DNA of 64,000 bases from Zymoseptoria tritici IPO323. Its lineage: Eukaryota > Ascomycota > Dothideomycetes > Mycosphaerellales > Mycosphaerellaceae. Under the pieces are notes generated by a model that had not been told where the DNA came from, searched no databases, and was given only the letters and a program-made list of their open reading frames with translations. The DNA is taken from contig NC_018212.1 of assembly GCF_000219625.1 (NCBI RefSeq), forward strand, positions 1,178,001 to 1,242,000, read 5' to 3'. The position numbers were made by a program, and so were the translations under genes. Below are positions 22,793 to 33,652 of the stretch, in pieces. Position 1 is the stretch's first letter; every line of letters begins with the position of its first letter.

Positions 22793-22799
22793 TATATAA
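22793..22799 (+). promoter_or_regulatory. TATA-like element of the GH5 gene
   Basis: TATATAA, 65-71 bp upstream of the preferred GH5 start codon at 22864, a plausible core-promoter distance. It lies upstream of the alternative ATG at 22825 as well. Confidence 0.45.
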
Positions 22800-22863
22800 T
22801 GCTGTAGGTTGGCCGCCGACGTAGATGGTGGTGTCGAATGTACCCTCGGAACCTCTCGACATC

Positions 22864-24528
22864 ATGTTCCGATCGATTCTTGGCTTGAGCGGTCTGCTCG
22901 CCTCTTCTACCGCTTCCACTTTAGCGATGCGAGGCGTTGAGGACTTCTCCGGCTCACTTTTCCCACGAACCCAGACCGACGGCGCTTCAGAGTGGCCATA
23001 CGGTCCGTTCTCGACCAGAGGTCGCGATATTGTCAATGCTCGAGGAGAAGCGATAACATGGGCCGGCGTGAACTGGCCTGGCAGTGGTATGCATTTGCTC
23101 TCGCATTGAATCGGCTCGGCTAGGTTCTAATCAGAATGCAGGCGAGACGATGATTCCAGAGGGCCTCGAGTTCGCATCTGTTGAAGATCTCGTGGCTCAG
23201 ATCGATAGTGTGGGCTTTAACTTCATCCGCTTGTAAGTGACAACTCGCAAATGAGGATAGCAACAACAGCTGACGTTCGAAGAACATACGCCATTGAGAT
23301 GGTCGACCAGATGTACGAGCGGAATATGTCTGATATTCCGTTGGAGATCGCCCTGATCACTGGTCTCGGTTACGAGAACGGGTGAGGATGTGTCAGATGT
23401 CTTGAAGTCGGGACGAGGCTGACCTCTAGCAGAACAAAAGTCACCAAGGAGATCATCGAGAAGAACCCAACCTGGACAAAGGACACGACTCGCTTTGAGA
23501 TCTGGGATGCCATTGCCAACGCCGCCGCTAACCGCAGCATATACGTGCACCCTGACGTGCACGTAGGCAAAGCTCAGTGGTGTTGCAACAACACTGGTAT
23601 ATTGAATCTTAGGTGCTTTTCGGGCGTGCTGCTAATACAATGTTAGATGGGAACGCCTGGTTCGATGACTACAACTTCCCTGTTGCCAACTGGAAGCGTG
23701 GTCTTCAATTTGTCGCCGAGTGGGCCAAGGACCACCGTAACGTCGTATCGATGGCCCTTCGAAACGAGCTGCGCCGAGCGATCAATGAGACAGCACCGAC
23801 GTCGACCATCGGATACAACTGGCTGTCTCTTGTTGGCAACAACACCGCCGCCACGGATGCCATCCACGAGGTGAACCCTGACATTCTCGTCTCGTGGAGC
23901 GGAATGCAGTACGATCAGGATCTGGCAGCTTTGTAAGTATTTTCAAAGCAGCACAACCCCGAGTTCCAGCACTGACCGTACCTCCAGAACGACCGGCCTA
24001 GACCTCAACACCGCGCCCTGCTATAAGTGCGACGTCGTCCGTGACGGATACCGCCGTGACCCCATCATCTTCAACCTCGACGACCACCCATGGGCCGACA
24101 AAGTCGTGTACGAGCTGCACCTCTACTCCATGTCCGAGGACCTCGACACGGGCTCCTGCCCACTCATCCAAGCGCAATTCTACTCCAGCGGCTTCAATGC
24201 AATGGGGATCGACAAGCCCGAAGCGTGCAACATCACCGGAGATTGTGTCGAAGCTGTGCGTCAGACGCCGGTGATTTTGTCCGAGTTTGGATGGGCACAG
24301 GACGAGACGCTGTTCAACGATACCTTGCAGACTTGCTTGAGGGACTTCACTACGCAGAACAATGTCAGCTGGGCGGTGTGGGCTTTTGCTGGCTCGTACA
24401 GAGTTCGCTCTGGTGGGCAGGGAGTGCCGGATACGTGGGGCTTGACGAATTATAATTTCAGCGATTGGAATTACCCAAAGGCGGTCGAGGACTGGTTCAA
24501 GCCGTGGGTGGCGGAGTCGCTCGGTTGA
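22864..24528 (+). CDS. secreted GH5 family glycoside hydrolase (endoglucanase-type)
   Basis: Six exons: 22864..23086, 23142..23232, 23283..23381, 23433..23596, 23647..23932 and 23988..24528; phases agree throughout, giving 467 residues. The N-terminus MFRSILGLSGLLASSTAST is a signal peptide; an in-frame ATG at 22825 would put 13 residues in front of it and is less likely. Family landmarks: ITWAGVNWPGSGETMIPEG, NFIRLTYAIEMVDQMY, IYVHPDVHVGKAQWCC, WKRGLQF. The acid/base glutamate is in VSMALRNELR and the nucleophile in TPVILSEFGWAQDE. Such enzymes cut beta-1,4- or related beta-glucans outside the cell. The usual Asn-His of 'LDNH' is replaced by Asp-Val-His, a small departure from common cellulases. 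An upstream E-box palindrome and TATA element may control it. Confidence 0.9.
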
Positions 24529-25022
24529 GAGAAGGTGGAAGACATCTAGACAGCAGTGTAGCATCAGCAACATGACGGGATTCGATCTCACCTTACACTC
24601 ATACGGTACTTCGAGAGGATTCACTGTGGTCAACATACCTCCCAGGAAGTCCAGCCTGCACTCATTCAGTCCGGATTGACGACAAGAGCTGTGAACAATT
24701 TTCTGAGGAACAATGTCGAAGTGCTTGATTTTGAATTTTGTTTCGAAACAAGTTCGAAGTATAGACAGCCGCCAACGCCATCGCTAATGCTCGGTGGTTG
24801 CTTAGTTCTTGTGGTGCGTGCCGCGGTGCATCATGTCGCGCGTGAAGGCGTTTCGCATGTCCTGGCCTTGGTTGACTCGGAAATCGCCATAGTGCAACCC
24901 GCATCTGGTGGAGACCCAGATCCAATTCTTGCCCATGCAAAATCCAGCCTGCGATCGCCCCTTTCGCTCTTTTGCGATTGCTTGTCCGTTCTCTTTGACC
25001 ACAAACTTCCCGTCTCTCCGAT
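24529..25022. other. convergent 3' flanks of the GH5 and SmB genes
   Basis: No gene recognised. The two genes end toward each other across this interval. Confidence 0.5.
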
Positions 25023-25825
25023 TTATCGCCCTGGGAATCCACCTGGTGGAAATCCACGACCACCGGGAGGAGGCTGGAAGCCAGGAGGTCCGCCGAAGCC
25101 TGGTGGGCCACCGCCTGGTGGGAAGCCTGCAGGAGGGAATCCTCCAGGTGGGCCTCCTCTGCCTGGGAATCCCGTTGGCGGCGCGCCTGGGAATCCAGCA
25201 CCTGGGAAACCTGGTCCACCAACACCAGCCGCTGGTCCTTGAAGACCAATTCCTGCACCTCTTCCAGCTGGCTTCGCAATGCCTGGACCCGCTGATACTG
25301 ATGGTGAAGCGCCTGCACCAGCAGCGTTTTGTCCGAGTCGTGCAGCCGGGTCCGCGGGGGGTGGTCCGTCGACTGATGCTGACACAATTGTCGCGCCTCG
25401 CACAATTGCCAATCCAAGCGACCTCTTCTCCTCCGTCTCCACCATTTGTCCTCCAGCACTTGCGCCTGGCGCGCCGCCCTTTGCCTTGCGCTTCACTTTT
25501 CGGAACTCTTCACAATCGGCGAGGACGAGGTTCATGTGCTGTAGAGAGTCAGCGCGAAATTGCAATTGAGGCATCCAAAACTCCCACCTTGTCGAATGCC
25601 AGCATCTGGCCCACCAGTTGTCTCCCATCGTTCAATGTGGCTCGCATGCGATAGTTGATCTAGAGAGTGCGTGAGTGATTGTCATATATGCACACGATCG
25701 CGGAGTAGACTCACGAAGCCTTGCTATGATCAATATCAGCGGACTGCCTCTGTCAACGTAGGACTCTATACTGTAGAGTTTTTGAGGATTGGACATACCA
25801 TCTTGCCCTGCTTGTTCGACGCCAT
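25023..25825 (-). CDS. smb1: spliceosomal core protein Sm B (SNRPB/Smb1)
   Basis: Exons 25825..25799, 25659..25588 and 25538..25023; introns are 139 and 49 nt; 204 residues. The Sm fold reads KMINYRMRATLNDGRQLVG then MLAFDKHMNLVLADCEEFRKV (Sm1) and GLAIVRGATIVSASVDGPP (Sm2), exactly the SmB pattern. A Gly/Pro-rich tail with repeated GFPG and PPGG blocks replaces the vertebrate PPPGMR repeats. The protein is part of the heptameric Sm ring on U1, U2, U4 and U5 snRNAs in the nucleus. The first exon is only nine codons (MASNKQGKM). It is divergent from the L11 ribosomal protein gene. Confidence 0.96.
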
Positions 25826-26138
25826 CCTGGAGTGCTGGCGCGCCTAGGCACGACTTGATGAATGAAAATATAATTCTTTCGGGTGCTTGATATTGCGTAT
25901 CGATGAGCGGAGTAGGAGTGAGGCCAGGTCAATGTGAATTCGCGCGGTAGAATAATGTTTCGGCGTCTGTCGCATGCATCGCGAGCTTCGAAGTTCCTTC
26001 CTGCTGCGGGTCGATCCGTAGCGTGACTTGGCGCCGGAAGTCGACCACACTGCTTTTCGATCTCGACGTTGAACTTTGACTTCACCATTGCTCTACTAAC
26101 CACACCACTCCAAGGACCGTGAGGAAAATACCAGCACA
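25826..26138. promoter_or_regulatory. compact bidirectional promoter between SmB and ribosomal protein L11 genes
   Basis: A 313-bp interval separates the two start codons of head-to-head housekeeping genes, so it should hold both promoters and 5' leaders. No specific motif was identified with confidence. Confidence 0.5.
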
Positions 26139-26854
26139 ATGGTGAGTCGAGTCGACCCATTCCCTGCTGCAGCTGCTACAACGCCAGCACCTTGACCAGC
26201 GCACATGCCGCGCCTCGAAGCGATGGACCGGGACACCAGCTAATCCCAATTCCTCTCTTCACAGGCGTCCTCCAGCACCGACAAGTCCGCCAACCCCATG
26301 CGCGAGCTCCGCATCGCAAAGCTCGTCCTCAACATCTCCGTCGGCGAGTCTGGTGACAGACTGACCCGTGCCGCCAAGGTGCTCGAGCAGCTGAGCGGTC
26401 AGACACCCGTCTACAGCAAGGCCCGCTACACCGTCCGCACATTCGGTATCCGCCGTAATGAGAAGATCGCCGTCCACGTCACCGTCCGCGGCCCCAAGGC
26501 GGAGGAGATTCTCGAGCGTGGCCTCAAGGTCAAGGAGTACGAGCTCCGCAAGCGCAACTTCTCCGAGACTGGCAACTTCGGCTTCGGTATCTCTGAGCAC
26601 ATCGATCTCGGCATCAAGTACGACCCGGGTATTGGTATTTACGGAATGGACTTCTACTGCTGCATGTGAGTTGGAATGAGAGAGTGGGAGCTCCAGGGCT
26701 GAGCAAAGTACTGACCATGCCATGCAGGACCCGCCCAGGTGCTCGCGTCACCAAGCGCCGTCGGGCACAAGCCAAGATTGGTGCCTCCCACCGCATCAAC
26801 CAGCAAGAAACCGTCAAGTGGTACAAGAACCGATTCGAGGGCATCGTGAGGTAA
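26139..26854 (+). CDS. rpl11: 60S ribosomal protein L11 (uL5)
   Basis: Exons 26139..26141, 26265..26665 and 26728..26854; 176 residues, close to the 174 of yeast. The first exon is just the ATG, joined by a 123-nt intron to [17 protein letters not shown]. The second intron splits the Met codon in YCCM|TRPG. Family sequence is clear: [66 protein letters not shown]. It binds 5S rRNA together with L5 in the large-subunit central protuberance. Both introns near the gene start follow the usual habit of fungal ribosomal protein genes. Confidence 0.97.
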
Positions 26855-27677
26855 ACTCGGTCACGAAAGTGATGAAAAGTCGAATTCTTCTGCCTGGGAA
26901 AATGGGAACAGTCGAGCGAGCGGAGCATGGATGGATGTGGAATTGAGTAGCGAAAGAGCATGGCCGTGGTGGATGTTCAGATAGCGACACATACACGGCC
27001 TATCGGAGCTTTCTTGACGCAGGAGCAAGATCAATCCACAATGGAGGCTTCACCACAGATGTGACTTGCCGCTTAACCATTTTGATCGCTGCCTCATTGC
27101 CACGATTCACTCTCTCGTTGTAGGGTGCAACTGCTGTAGCTGCACCACCATCGTCAACCAGGTAAGTCGTGCCTACAAGTTCGTGGTGCTTTGCTCCATT
27201 TGTGCCATGTTCGTAGCATTGCAGAGACACATCGTTGGCACCGCACGCTCAAGGCAGCGCCAACACCCCAGCGATAAATCAAGGTGAAGTACCTCCACTT
27301 GGTCGGTGGTCAACAGCGATGGTGACAGATTGATCAGATCGAACGACAGCGCTGTCGATAGCTTGTTCACCAGCGTGGTTTTCTTTCACCACAAATCTGA
27401 CATGAGCTGAGTTCGCTCCCATTGCTTGTTGGGCATTCCCATACAGAATCTCGGAACAAATGCTCAACAATCGAAGTTTGCACATTCATGCCCTTCGCCT
27501 ATGACCGCACTCCGATCGTCGCGCCTTTCACACCGCATTACCCTCATCAGCCAGCGTCATGCTCTTGATATGCCTCGAGCTACGCGAGCTTGGGCCCAAG
27601 CACCTCTCGATGATCAGTAGTAGAAGCATTCACTATGCATAGGTTAGCGAAGGCGATTGTGAAGCTCGAGACTCTCC
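26855..27677. other. spacer between L11 and the F-box gene, with a weak two-exon candidate
   Basis: L11 (+) and the F-box gene (-) converge here. No recognised family is present. A possible minus-strand two-exon frame is listed separately (27000-27422). On the plus strand a perfect CAG|GTAAGT donor occurs at 27159-27167, so transcription direction is unclear. Confidence 0.4.
27000..27422 (-). CDS. possible small two-exon gene of unknown function
   Basis: Exon candidates 27422..27293 and 27172..27000, joined by a GT..AG segment of 120 nt with matching phase. The product would be about 100 residues, beginning MGANSAHVRFVVKENHAGE, crossing the junction as PSG|GTTYLVDDGGAATAV and ending APASRKLR. 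The composition is protein-like on both sides but no family is recognised and no clear branch site is seen. A competing plus-strand donor in the same interval lowers confidence. Confidence 0.2.
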
Positions 27678-28973
27678 TCACCATCGCACCACTCTCGCCC
27701 ATATGTACGTCCCTTTCTCGTAGTCCCACTCCTCCAAAGATCCGATACGCATGGCCTTGCCACCATACAAGAGAGCTACGGACGGATGATGGGGCAAGTT
27801 CAGCAGCTTGAGGATCTTCTGCTTCACTTCATCAACAGTCTCTGTGGGCTCACAGCCGATCGTGATGATTCCTGTGCCCTGCCATTTGAGGATGATTCTG
27901 AGCGTCAGAGTGAAGTCTGTGGGATCCCAAACGTCGAAACCCTTGGTTGTCTTGTAGTCGATCCTCTGCACATCATGAGCGATTTTCACCTCTCTTGTGA
28001 ATATGACCGGAACTTCGTCGCCGTAGTCCCAATCTCTGTTATCTCGTCCCAGTAAGGTGTGCCATGTGAGGAAGCTATCTCCAGTATGAGTTGCAAGGTC
28101 CTTGGACTTCACGGGTCCGAAAGCACGTCGGACATTCGCATAGTCGACCGGAGGCTGGCAAGCAAGCATTCGTCGCCAGCTTGCCGAGTCTCTCTTCAAA
28201 GCTTTGCCAAATGACTCGAAGCTCTGTCGACTGCCTGCTCCAGGAAAATATCGCAGGGACATATGAAGTCGGCGCACTTGTCGGCGGAAAGGATTGTTGA
28301 AGACCACCGTTCGTTGTGTGACGACCTCCATATCTTCATCGTCCTCAACGATACGGTCGTGATCGTCGCAGTCGCAGTCGCAGCTGCAGTTACAGCCGCA
28401 GTCGCAGTCAAGGCAATTATTGAAGAGATCGCAGCGACAAGCACATTCGCAGCCGCATGCGGCGCATGCGACAGCTTCGTCCTTGAACTCCTCTGCACTT
28501 CGACCAGCGTCCCTGACTCGACTCGACATCTTCTGGTAAAAGTCCCCCTGTTCCCAAAGAATAGGTCCTCCCGGCAAAGGCTTGAAGAACAGCGCCTGCT
28601 GCAACCTCAAAGAATTGTCGATTATCGCCTTCCATTGCTTCGAAACCCGCTGTGCATTCACCAACAAGTCCTTGATCCGCATGTGAAGAAGAATCTTCAC
28701 GGCCAGATGTGTGAAGGCGAAGACGTCGTCCAGGGAGCCACCACGTCGAGGTTGTTTCTCGATTGCGGTTTGGTCCAGCCTGTTGGCGGACGAGCAGATG
28801 AGGTCTGGCGTGGCTCTTTCCGTCATATCATCGTCTGACATGGACCATTCCGAAGCAGTGTCCTCTGTCATGGACCAGTCTGACATGGCATCTTGCGGCG
28901 GGACCTTGGCTGAACTCAGCAGCGCATCACGAAAGGGCTGAAGAGAGGGATGGGCTGTTTGCGGTAGGTCCAT
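27678..28973 (-). CDS. F-box-like protein with a Cys/Asp-rich insert
   Basis: Single exon, 431 residues from the ATG at 28973; the frame is open further upstream but that part looks like leader sequence. After an acidic Ser-rich N-terminus, residues near 75-115 form an F-box-like motif (VKILLHMRIKDLLVNAQRV, SKQWKAIIDNSLRLQQALF). A cluster of Cys alternating with Asp/Gly/Asn (ACGCECACRCDLFNNCLDCD and following) lies near residues 170-200. The C-terminal part contains TLTLRIILKWQGTGIITIG and ends YIWARVVRW. F-box proteins link substrates to SCF ubiquitin ligases through Skp1; the substrate is unknown. The Cys-rich insert could bind metal, which is inference. Confidence 0.75.
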   Translation of the reverse strand: MDLPQTAHPSLQPFRDALLSSAKVPPQDAMSDWSMTEDTASEWSMSDDDMTERATPDLICSSANRLDQTAIEKQPRRGGSLDDVFAFTHLAVKILLHMRIKDLLVNAQRVSKQWKAIIDNSLRLQQALFFKPLPGGPILWEQGDFYQKMSSRVRDAGRSAEEFKDEAVACAACGCECACRCDLFNNCLDCDCGCNCSCDCDCDDHDRIVEDDEDMEVVTQRTVVFNNPFRRQVRRLHMSLRYFPGAGSRQSFESFGKALKRDSASWRRMLACQPPVDYANVRRAFGPVKSKDLATHTGDSFLTWHTLLGRDNRDWDYGDEVPVIFTREVKIAHDVQRIDYKTTKGFDVWDPTDFTLTLRIILKWQGTGIITIGCEPTETVDEVKQKILKLLNLPHHPSVALLYGGKAMRIGSLEEWDYEKGTYIWARVVRW

Positions 28974-29567
28974 GGTAGGTATGATTTGCGTGCGATCGAG
29001 CTGATGACGGTGCGTGGGTCGTTTCTCCGGTCGAGAGCGATGAGGGAATCTTGCTCGAAAGTGTGCTCGCGGCGGCGATGAAGAGGAATTGTGCTGGCGG
29101 CAAAGAGGAAGTGAAGTGAAGTGAAGTGCGAGACATCGGATTTCAGGCAGCCGCGGAATCGTGCTCCTTCTCCTCCCAATGCGCCCTTGCGGCAATCTTG
29201 CATCGACCTCACTCCACGAATGCGGAAGGCAATATGAACACACTTACCTTTCCCCACGATGTTCTGACACAAGACCGGCCTCACTGGCATCAACACGACT
29301 TACCCACCGCCGTCCACCATTGAAGGCGGAACGAGATAGTCAAACTTTCCATTCGCCTCGTCCAAAATGGCCGAGAAGGTATATCATCCAAGCAACAAGC
29401 TCGCCAAACCCAGCTGCCGTGCTCCTTTTGCGTCAAAAGAGGGTATCCAAAAGTCCACCGCATGCTTCTCATCTAGTCGAGATAGACCGGCCGTGCATAG
29501 GAATGACCAAGAGCAGCGCGCTCCCCCAGATCGTAAGACACATCCCATCCTTTACAATGCTCGCTCC
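28974..29567. other. spacer between the F-box and ornithine aminotransferase genes
   Basis: Contains the F-box gene's promoter and the 3' flank of the aminotransferase gene (both minus strand). An open minus-strand frame continues upstream of the F-box ATG to about 29243 but lacks protein character. Nothing else recognised. Confidence 0.5.
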
Positions 29568-31070
29568 TCAGTTCTCAATCCCAATATGCACATTCTTCTC
29601 ACCCGGAGGAATAACCTTCTCCTCCTTCTCACCCTTCAACGTCGGCAACTCAGTAACAGCCTCCTCAATAATCCTCAACGCAGTCTGGATCTCCTCATCA
29701 CTGATAACAAGCGGCGGCGCCAAACGAATGATATTCTGGTGGGTAGGTTTCGCCTGGGAAGAAGAAGAAGTATGGTCAGCGACAAGGTCTCTTCGATGCG
29801 AGATCTTCAGTGCTCGACCTACCAAAAGTCCCTTCTGCTTCATCAACATGCACAGGTCCCACGCGCTGTGGCCGCCGGTCTTGGACTCGTCGATCACGAT
29901 GGCGTTGAGCAGGCCTTTGCCGCGGATGGTGGTGATCATGGGGTCGCGCTTGGCGATTTCTGCGAGGCCGGCGCGGAAGACGTGGCCGAGACGTTCGGCG
30001 CGCTCGACGAGTTGTTCTTCCTCGACGATTTCGAGGGCTTTGATGGCTACGGCGCTTCCCAAGGGGTTGCCTCCGTATGTGCTGCCGTGAGTGCCGGGCT
30101 CGATTGTGAGCATGACCTCCTTTGAAGCGAGGACACATGATACTGGGTACATGCCGCCGCTGATGGCCTTGCCGAGAAGGACCATGTCGGGCTTGATGCC
30201 GCTCCACTCGTGGCAGAGCATCTTTCCTGTGCGTGCAATACCAGTCTGAATCTCGTCGCAGATGAGAAGGACGTTGTGCTTGTTGCAGAGCTCGCGGACC
30301 TTGACTAGGTAGTCCTCATCTGGCACGACAATGCCTGCCTCTCCTTGAATTGGCTCCACGAGGAACGCAGCAACCTCTTTGCCGTGTGCCTCCAACGCCG
30401 CCTCCAACGCCTTGACATCGTTGAATGGAATCTGCTTGCCAGTCGACGGGCATTCAGCTCCTACGTTTGGCAGGTATGGGCCGTAGTTCTCCTTGCTCTC
30501 TGGATCCGTCGACATGGTGATCGCCGCAAATGTCCTGCCGTGAAAGTTCTCCGTCACACTGAACACCAACGCCTTGTTTTGCGGAATGCCCTTGACTTTG
30601 TATCCCCACTTTCTTGCCAGCTTCACTGCCGTCTCCACCGCCTCTGCTCCGGTGTTCATGGGCAATACCATGTCGAAGCCCATCATCGAGGTGATCTTTT
30701 CCGCGAATTTTGGGAAGACATCGTTGTAGAACGCTCTGCTTGACAGTGTGACGCGGCTCGCTTGCTCAATCAGCGCTTGAATGAGTTTTGGGTGGCAGTG
30801 CCCTTGGTTTACGGCGGAGTAGGCGGAGAGGAAGTCGAGGTAGTGTTTTCCTTCGGGATCCCATACAGAGCATCCTGAGGCTTTGGCGAAGACGATCGGG
30901 AGAGGGTGGTAGTTGTGTGCGGCGTAGGCTGCCTCTGTCGACATGGCCTGCTCTGAAGAGGCGGCATGGTATGTTGAGGTGTGGCTGCCGGGCGTGAATG
31001 TGGTCGCTTTGGCGTTCAGTGTACCGTTGGCATGGCCGTTGGTCTGCTCCTCGATCGCGATGGGAGCCAT
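29568..31070 (-). CDS. car2: ornithine aminotransferase
   Basis: Exons 31070..29823 and 29753..29568; 477 residues. A class-III PLP aminotransferase that moves the delta-amino group of ornithine to 2-oxoglutarate, giving glutamate-5-semialdehyde in arginine catabolism; usually cytosolic in fungi. Landmarks: [74 protein letters not shown] and the PLP-lysine motif [16 protein letters not shown]. The 69-nt intron (29754-29822) has a GTAGGT donor, CTGAC branch site and TTCTTCTTCTTCCCAG end, but is a multiple of three with no stop, so unspliced RNA stays in frame. Splicing is supported because [18 protein letters not shown] matches the family without a gap. Confidence 0.95.
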   Translation of the reverse strand: MAPIAIEEQTNGHANGTLNAKATTFTPGSHTSTYHAASSEQAMSTEAAYAAHNYHPLPIVFAKASGCSVWDPEGKHYLDFLSAYSAVNQGHCHPKLIQALIEQASRVTLSSRAFYNDVFPKFAEKITSMMGFDMVLPMNTGAEAVETAVKLARKWGYKVKGIPQNKALVFSVTENFHGRTFAAITMSTDPESKENYGPYLPNVGAECPSTGKQIPFNDVKALEAALEAHGKEVAAFLVEPIQGEAGIVVPDEDYLVKVRELCNKHNVLLICDEIQTGIARTGKMLCHEWSGIKPDMVLLGKAISGGMYPVSCVLASKEVMLTIEPGTHGSTYGGNPLGSAVAIKALEIVEEEQLVERAERLGHVFRAGLAEIAKRDPMITTIRGKGLLNAIVIDESKTGGHSAWDLCMLMKQKGLLVGRALKISHRRDLVADHTSSSSQAKPTHQNIIRLAPPLVISDEEIQTALRIIEEAVTELPTLKGEKEEKVIPPGEKNVHIGIEN

Positions 31071-32263
31071 GGTGGAGTGTGTATGCTGGGTGTTATGTAG
31101 TGCTTGTGGAGGAGGTCCGTCAGTCGTCACAGGTAAATTATAGAGTCAAGCGAGGGGTATAGAAACAGCGTGTTGAGGGGTCGTTTGGAAAGAAACAGGG
31201 TCTGCGGGCCTGGATATTCTCTTATACTTTCTCCTTCCTCAGAAAACACATCCGATTTTCTCTGCGGCGTGGCCGAGATCTCATTATCCAGACCGGCGCA
31301 CTGTAGCGGTCACGATATGGCTAGTTGACCGCTATGCGCAGGTTCACGCGCTCGAGTTCCGTTAAGGACAGGTCGTTGCGAAACGCGCTTCATCCTGCTT
31401 ATAGGGTCGACTTCGTATCATGTGCCAATGACCGATGAGCGGCTAGAGGCGGCGAGTTGATGGGTATTATGTAACGCGCAATTGGCTGGTGCCCTGGTCT
31501 TTGCCGAGAGACCATCTTTCCTCCTTTCGCGGACATGCGCTGGAGACTCACCGCAATCGGTATTGTCGATGCATATATGATTTCTGATCATCAGCTGACA
31601 CATAGTTCTATCGGGAGCACCTTGCATTGCATCCCGAATACTGGAACGCTTCCCTCGACGTGCGAGACGTGAGAGCAGGCCGGCCCCGGTCACGATGGAG
31701 GACATGGCACACCACAGCAGATTGTCGACGCTGCCAAAGTCTTGAACCTTGAATTCGAAGCACACCGAGACCTATTCCGATCAAGTGAGGTCCATACTTG
31801 GGAGTACATATTCGCGCCTCCGAACGGCGAGGAACTGCTGTGCAACACGTTCTGGTAAGTACCGCATCTGACCTTATTGATTCTCCTATGTCCGGCGTCC
31901 TATCGAATCCAGGTCACATGTACAGCAGCATGCTACCTCCTACGACCAAGCTTCCTTCCACGAGCCACAACACTCACCGGCAATGCACAGCCGCATGTTC
32001 TCTTTGACCAGAGCCTTGGCTGAAGTTGGCGAGAAAAGTTGGCCCTGAAGGCTGGAATTGATTGGTCGCTGAGCAAGGAAGGAGCGAAGGATCGACCTGC
32101 TTCCTGCTGCGCCCTGTGCGCCTGCCGGCGGTGCTCTTTATAGATTTCTTTCCACCACTACAAAGAAGTGCCTTTTCGCAGCCGCTTGGCCGACATCTTT
32201 TATTCACGTCGAGACTTGAAAACATCATTACAAGCACAATACAACTGCACTCACACGGGCAAA
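31071..32263. other. spacer between divergent ornithine aminotransferase and LITAF-domain genes
   Basis: About 1.2 kb. A minus-strand open stretch (about 31765-31600) reads GSVDNLLWCAMSSIVTGAG then a basic region, suggestive of a small membrane protein, but it has no ATG at a sensible place and no known family, so it is not called. The remainder is promoter space for the two divergent genes. Confidence 0.4.
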
Positions 32264-32961
32264 ATGGCGACACAAACGAACACCGCAGGACCTGAGATCG
32301 CTGCTCATCAGCCGAGCACTGTACAAGAAGCATTCGATCCGAAGGTCGAGCACCACCCCGAACAATACGGCAACACACACGCGAGTCCATACTACGCGCC
32401 TCCGCAATACTCGGAAACAGCGAACACGATGGTCACTCCACTTCACATGCTTGGCGAACATTCTGCGGAAGTCGACTGCCCATTCTGCCAGCGACGCGCA
32501 ATGACAAGAGTCGGAGAGGAGCACTCCACCATGACTTGGTGAGTTATTCCCAGTGCACTTTTGCACTGATTTAAAGCTAACATCACCCAAGGCTCTCCGG
32601 CGTTGTCCTCGGTTTCTTCTGCATCTGCCTGGCCTGTTTGCCATGTATCGCACATTCCTGCCAGGAGATCGATCACTACTGCGGGAACTGTGGCAAGCAA
32701 CTTACTCACCGTCCCTACGAAGGACAAGTCCAGCTCGTCGGCGTTCCACCTGCCGCCATGGTTCCTTCCCAGTATCCGATGACGCAGGCCATGCCACCGC
32801 AGCACCCGCACCCGACACAGCACGAGCCTCAGGCGCAGCAGGCGCAAGAACCGCAGCTTACGAGGGAGGAACTAGAGCAGAGGGAGCTTGATGCACACAG
32901 GGCGCAACAGCAGGAAAGCAGCCGGCGGCGAAGTGATGAAAGTGCATTGTGTGGATTTTAA
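32264..32961 (+). CDS. LITAF-domain protein
   Basis: Exons 32264..32538 and 32592..32961; 214 residues. The 53-nt intron has a GCTAAC branch site and splits the Trp codon in TMTW|LSGVV. The LITAF (SIMPLE-like) domain is complete: a first zinc knuckle VDCPFCQRRA, a membrane-embedded hydrophobic segment GVVLGFFCICLACLPCI, and a second knuckle HYCGNCGKQLTHR. The N-terminus has PPQYSE, a PY-like motif, and the C-terminus is Pro/Gln/Glu-rich. Family members are monotopic proteins on endosome, lysosome or plasma membranes. The specific role in fungi is not established. Confidence 0.9.
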
Positions 32962-33652
32962 GCGTACTTGAGCGCGATTGAACTTTTCTCGGGCCCACAT
33001 TGCACGGGCAGAGTAATGACGAGTTTCCTTCTGTGTTTTCCGATCCTTCTATTCGGAAGGCACGATACCTTTTACAGCATCCTGAGGGTATGACAGTGGC
33101 GCTCTCGCTCTCCTCAGCATTTGAAAAGCATTCTTGCAAGGCAGGCCACAGCACTTGCACTGTTTTCATAGCACATGAATGCCACACGCTGTTACTGGCC
33201 GAGATTTCATTCACGCTAGCTTATGGCTGCATTCTCGTGGAATGTGATCAAAGCTGCTTTACCATAGGGTTGGGAGTGGCTGTGAGCAGTCGATGGACAT
33301 CTCAACTTGTTCCGCAATGCACGACTTGCACCTCAATGGCTTAGATGTTCGACAAGATGTCGCTACAGCTCTGTCTCCTGCGTCAACTGAGCCCGGTTCA
33401 AAGCTCACCAGCCGGCAAACGTGGTTGGAGAAAGTTGAGATGAGGTCCGAATCGCCCTTGTACTGCAAGGTCGGCTACCTCACTCAACCGCCTTCGATCA
33501 TTGGTCGGACAGACCTCGAAGCTAGCTCATGTCCTCCGGCCGCCATAAAACCACGACCGTAACCCAGCCACCTCGTCCTCCCACGAACCTCACTTCCTCT
33601 CCATTTCGCACCACCTCCCCTCCTCCAACCCATCCTAGCCTTCTCAAAAGCA
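32962..33652. other. spacer upstream of the small ferredoxin gene
   Basis: No gene recognised. The last 100 bp before 33653 are C/T-rich, as in fungal leaders. The ferredoxin frame stays open back to 33563 without another ATG. Confidence 0.5.

Larger units (their letters stand above)
20522..22863. other. large gene-poor spacer between divergent CBM20 and GH5 genes
   Basis: About 2.3 kb with no supported gene; open frames here (including 22056-22658 +) lack family likeness. It contains a short imperfect tandem repeat (21721-21782), a perfect E-box palindrome (22541-22558) and a TATA-like element (22793-22799), and should carry the promoters of both divergent secreted-protein genes. Confidence 0.5.

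Noticed and set aside
31418..31765. Minus-strand frame with a hydrophobic segment
   Set aside because: Begins with a non-ATG codon and lacks a usable start or splice model; the protein-like part is short.
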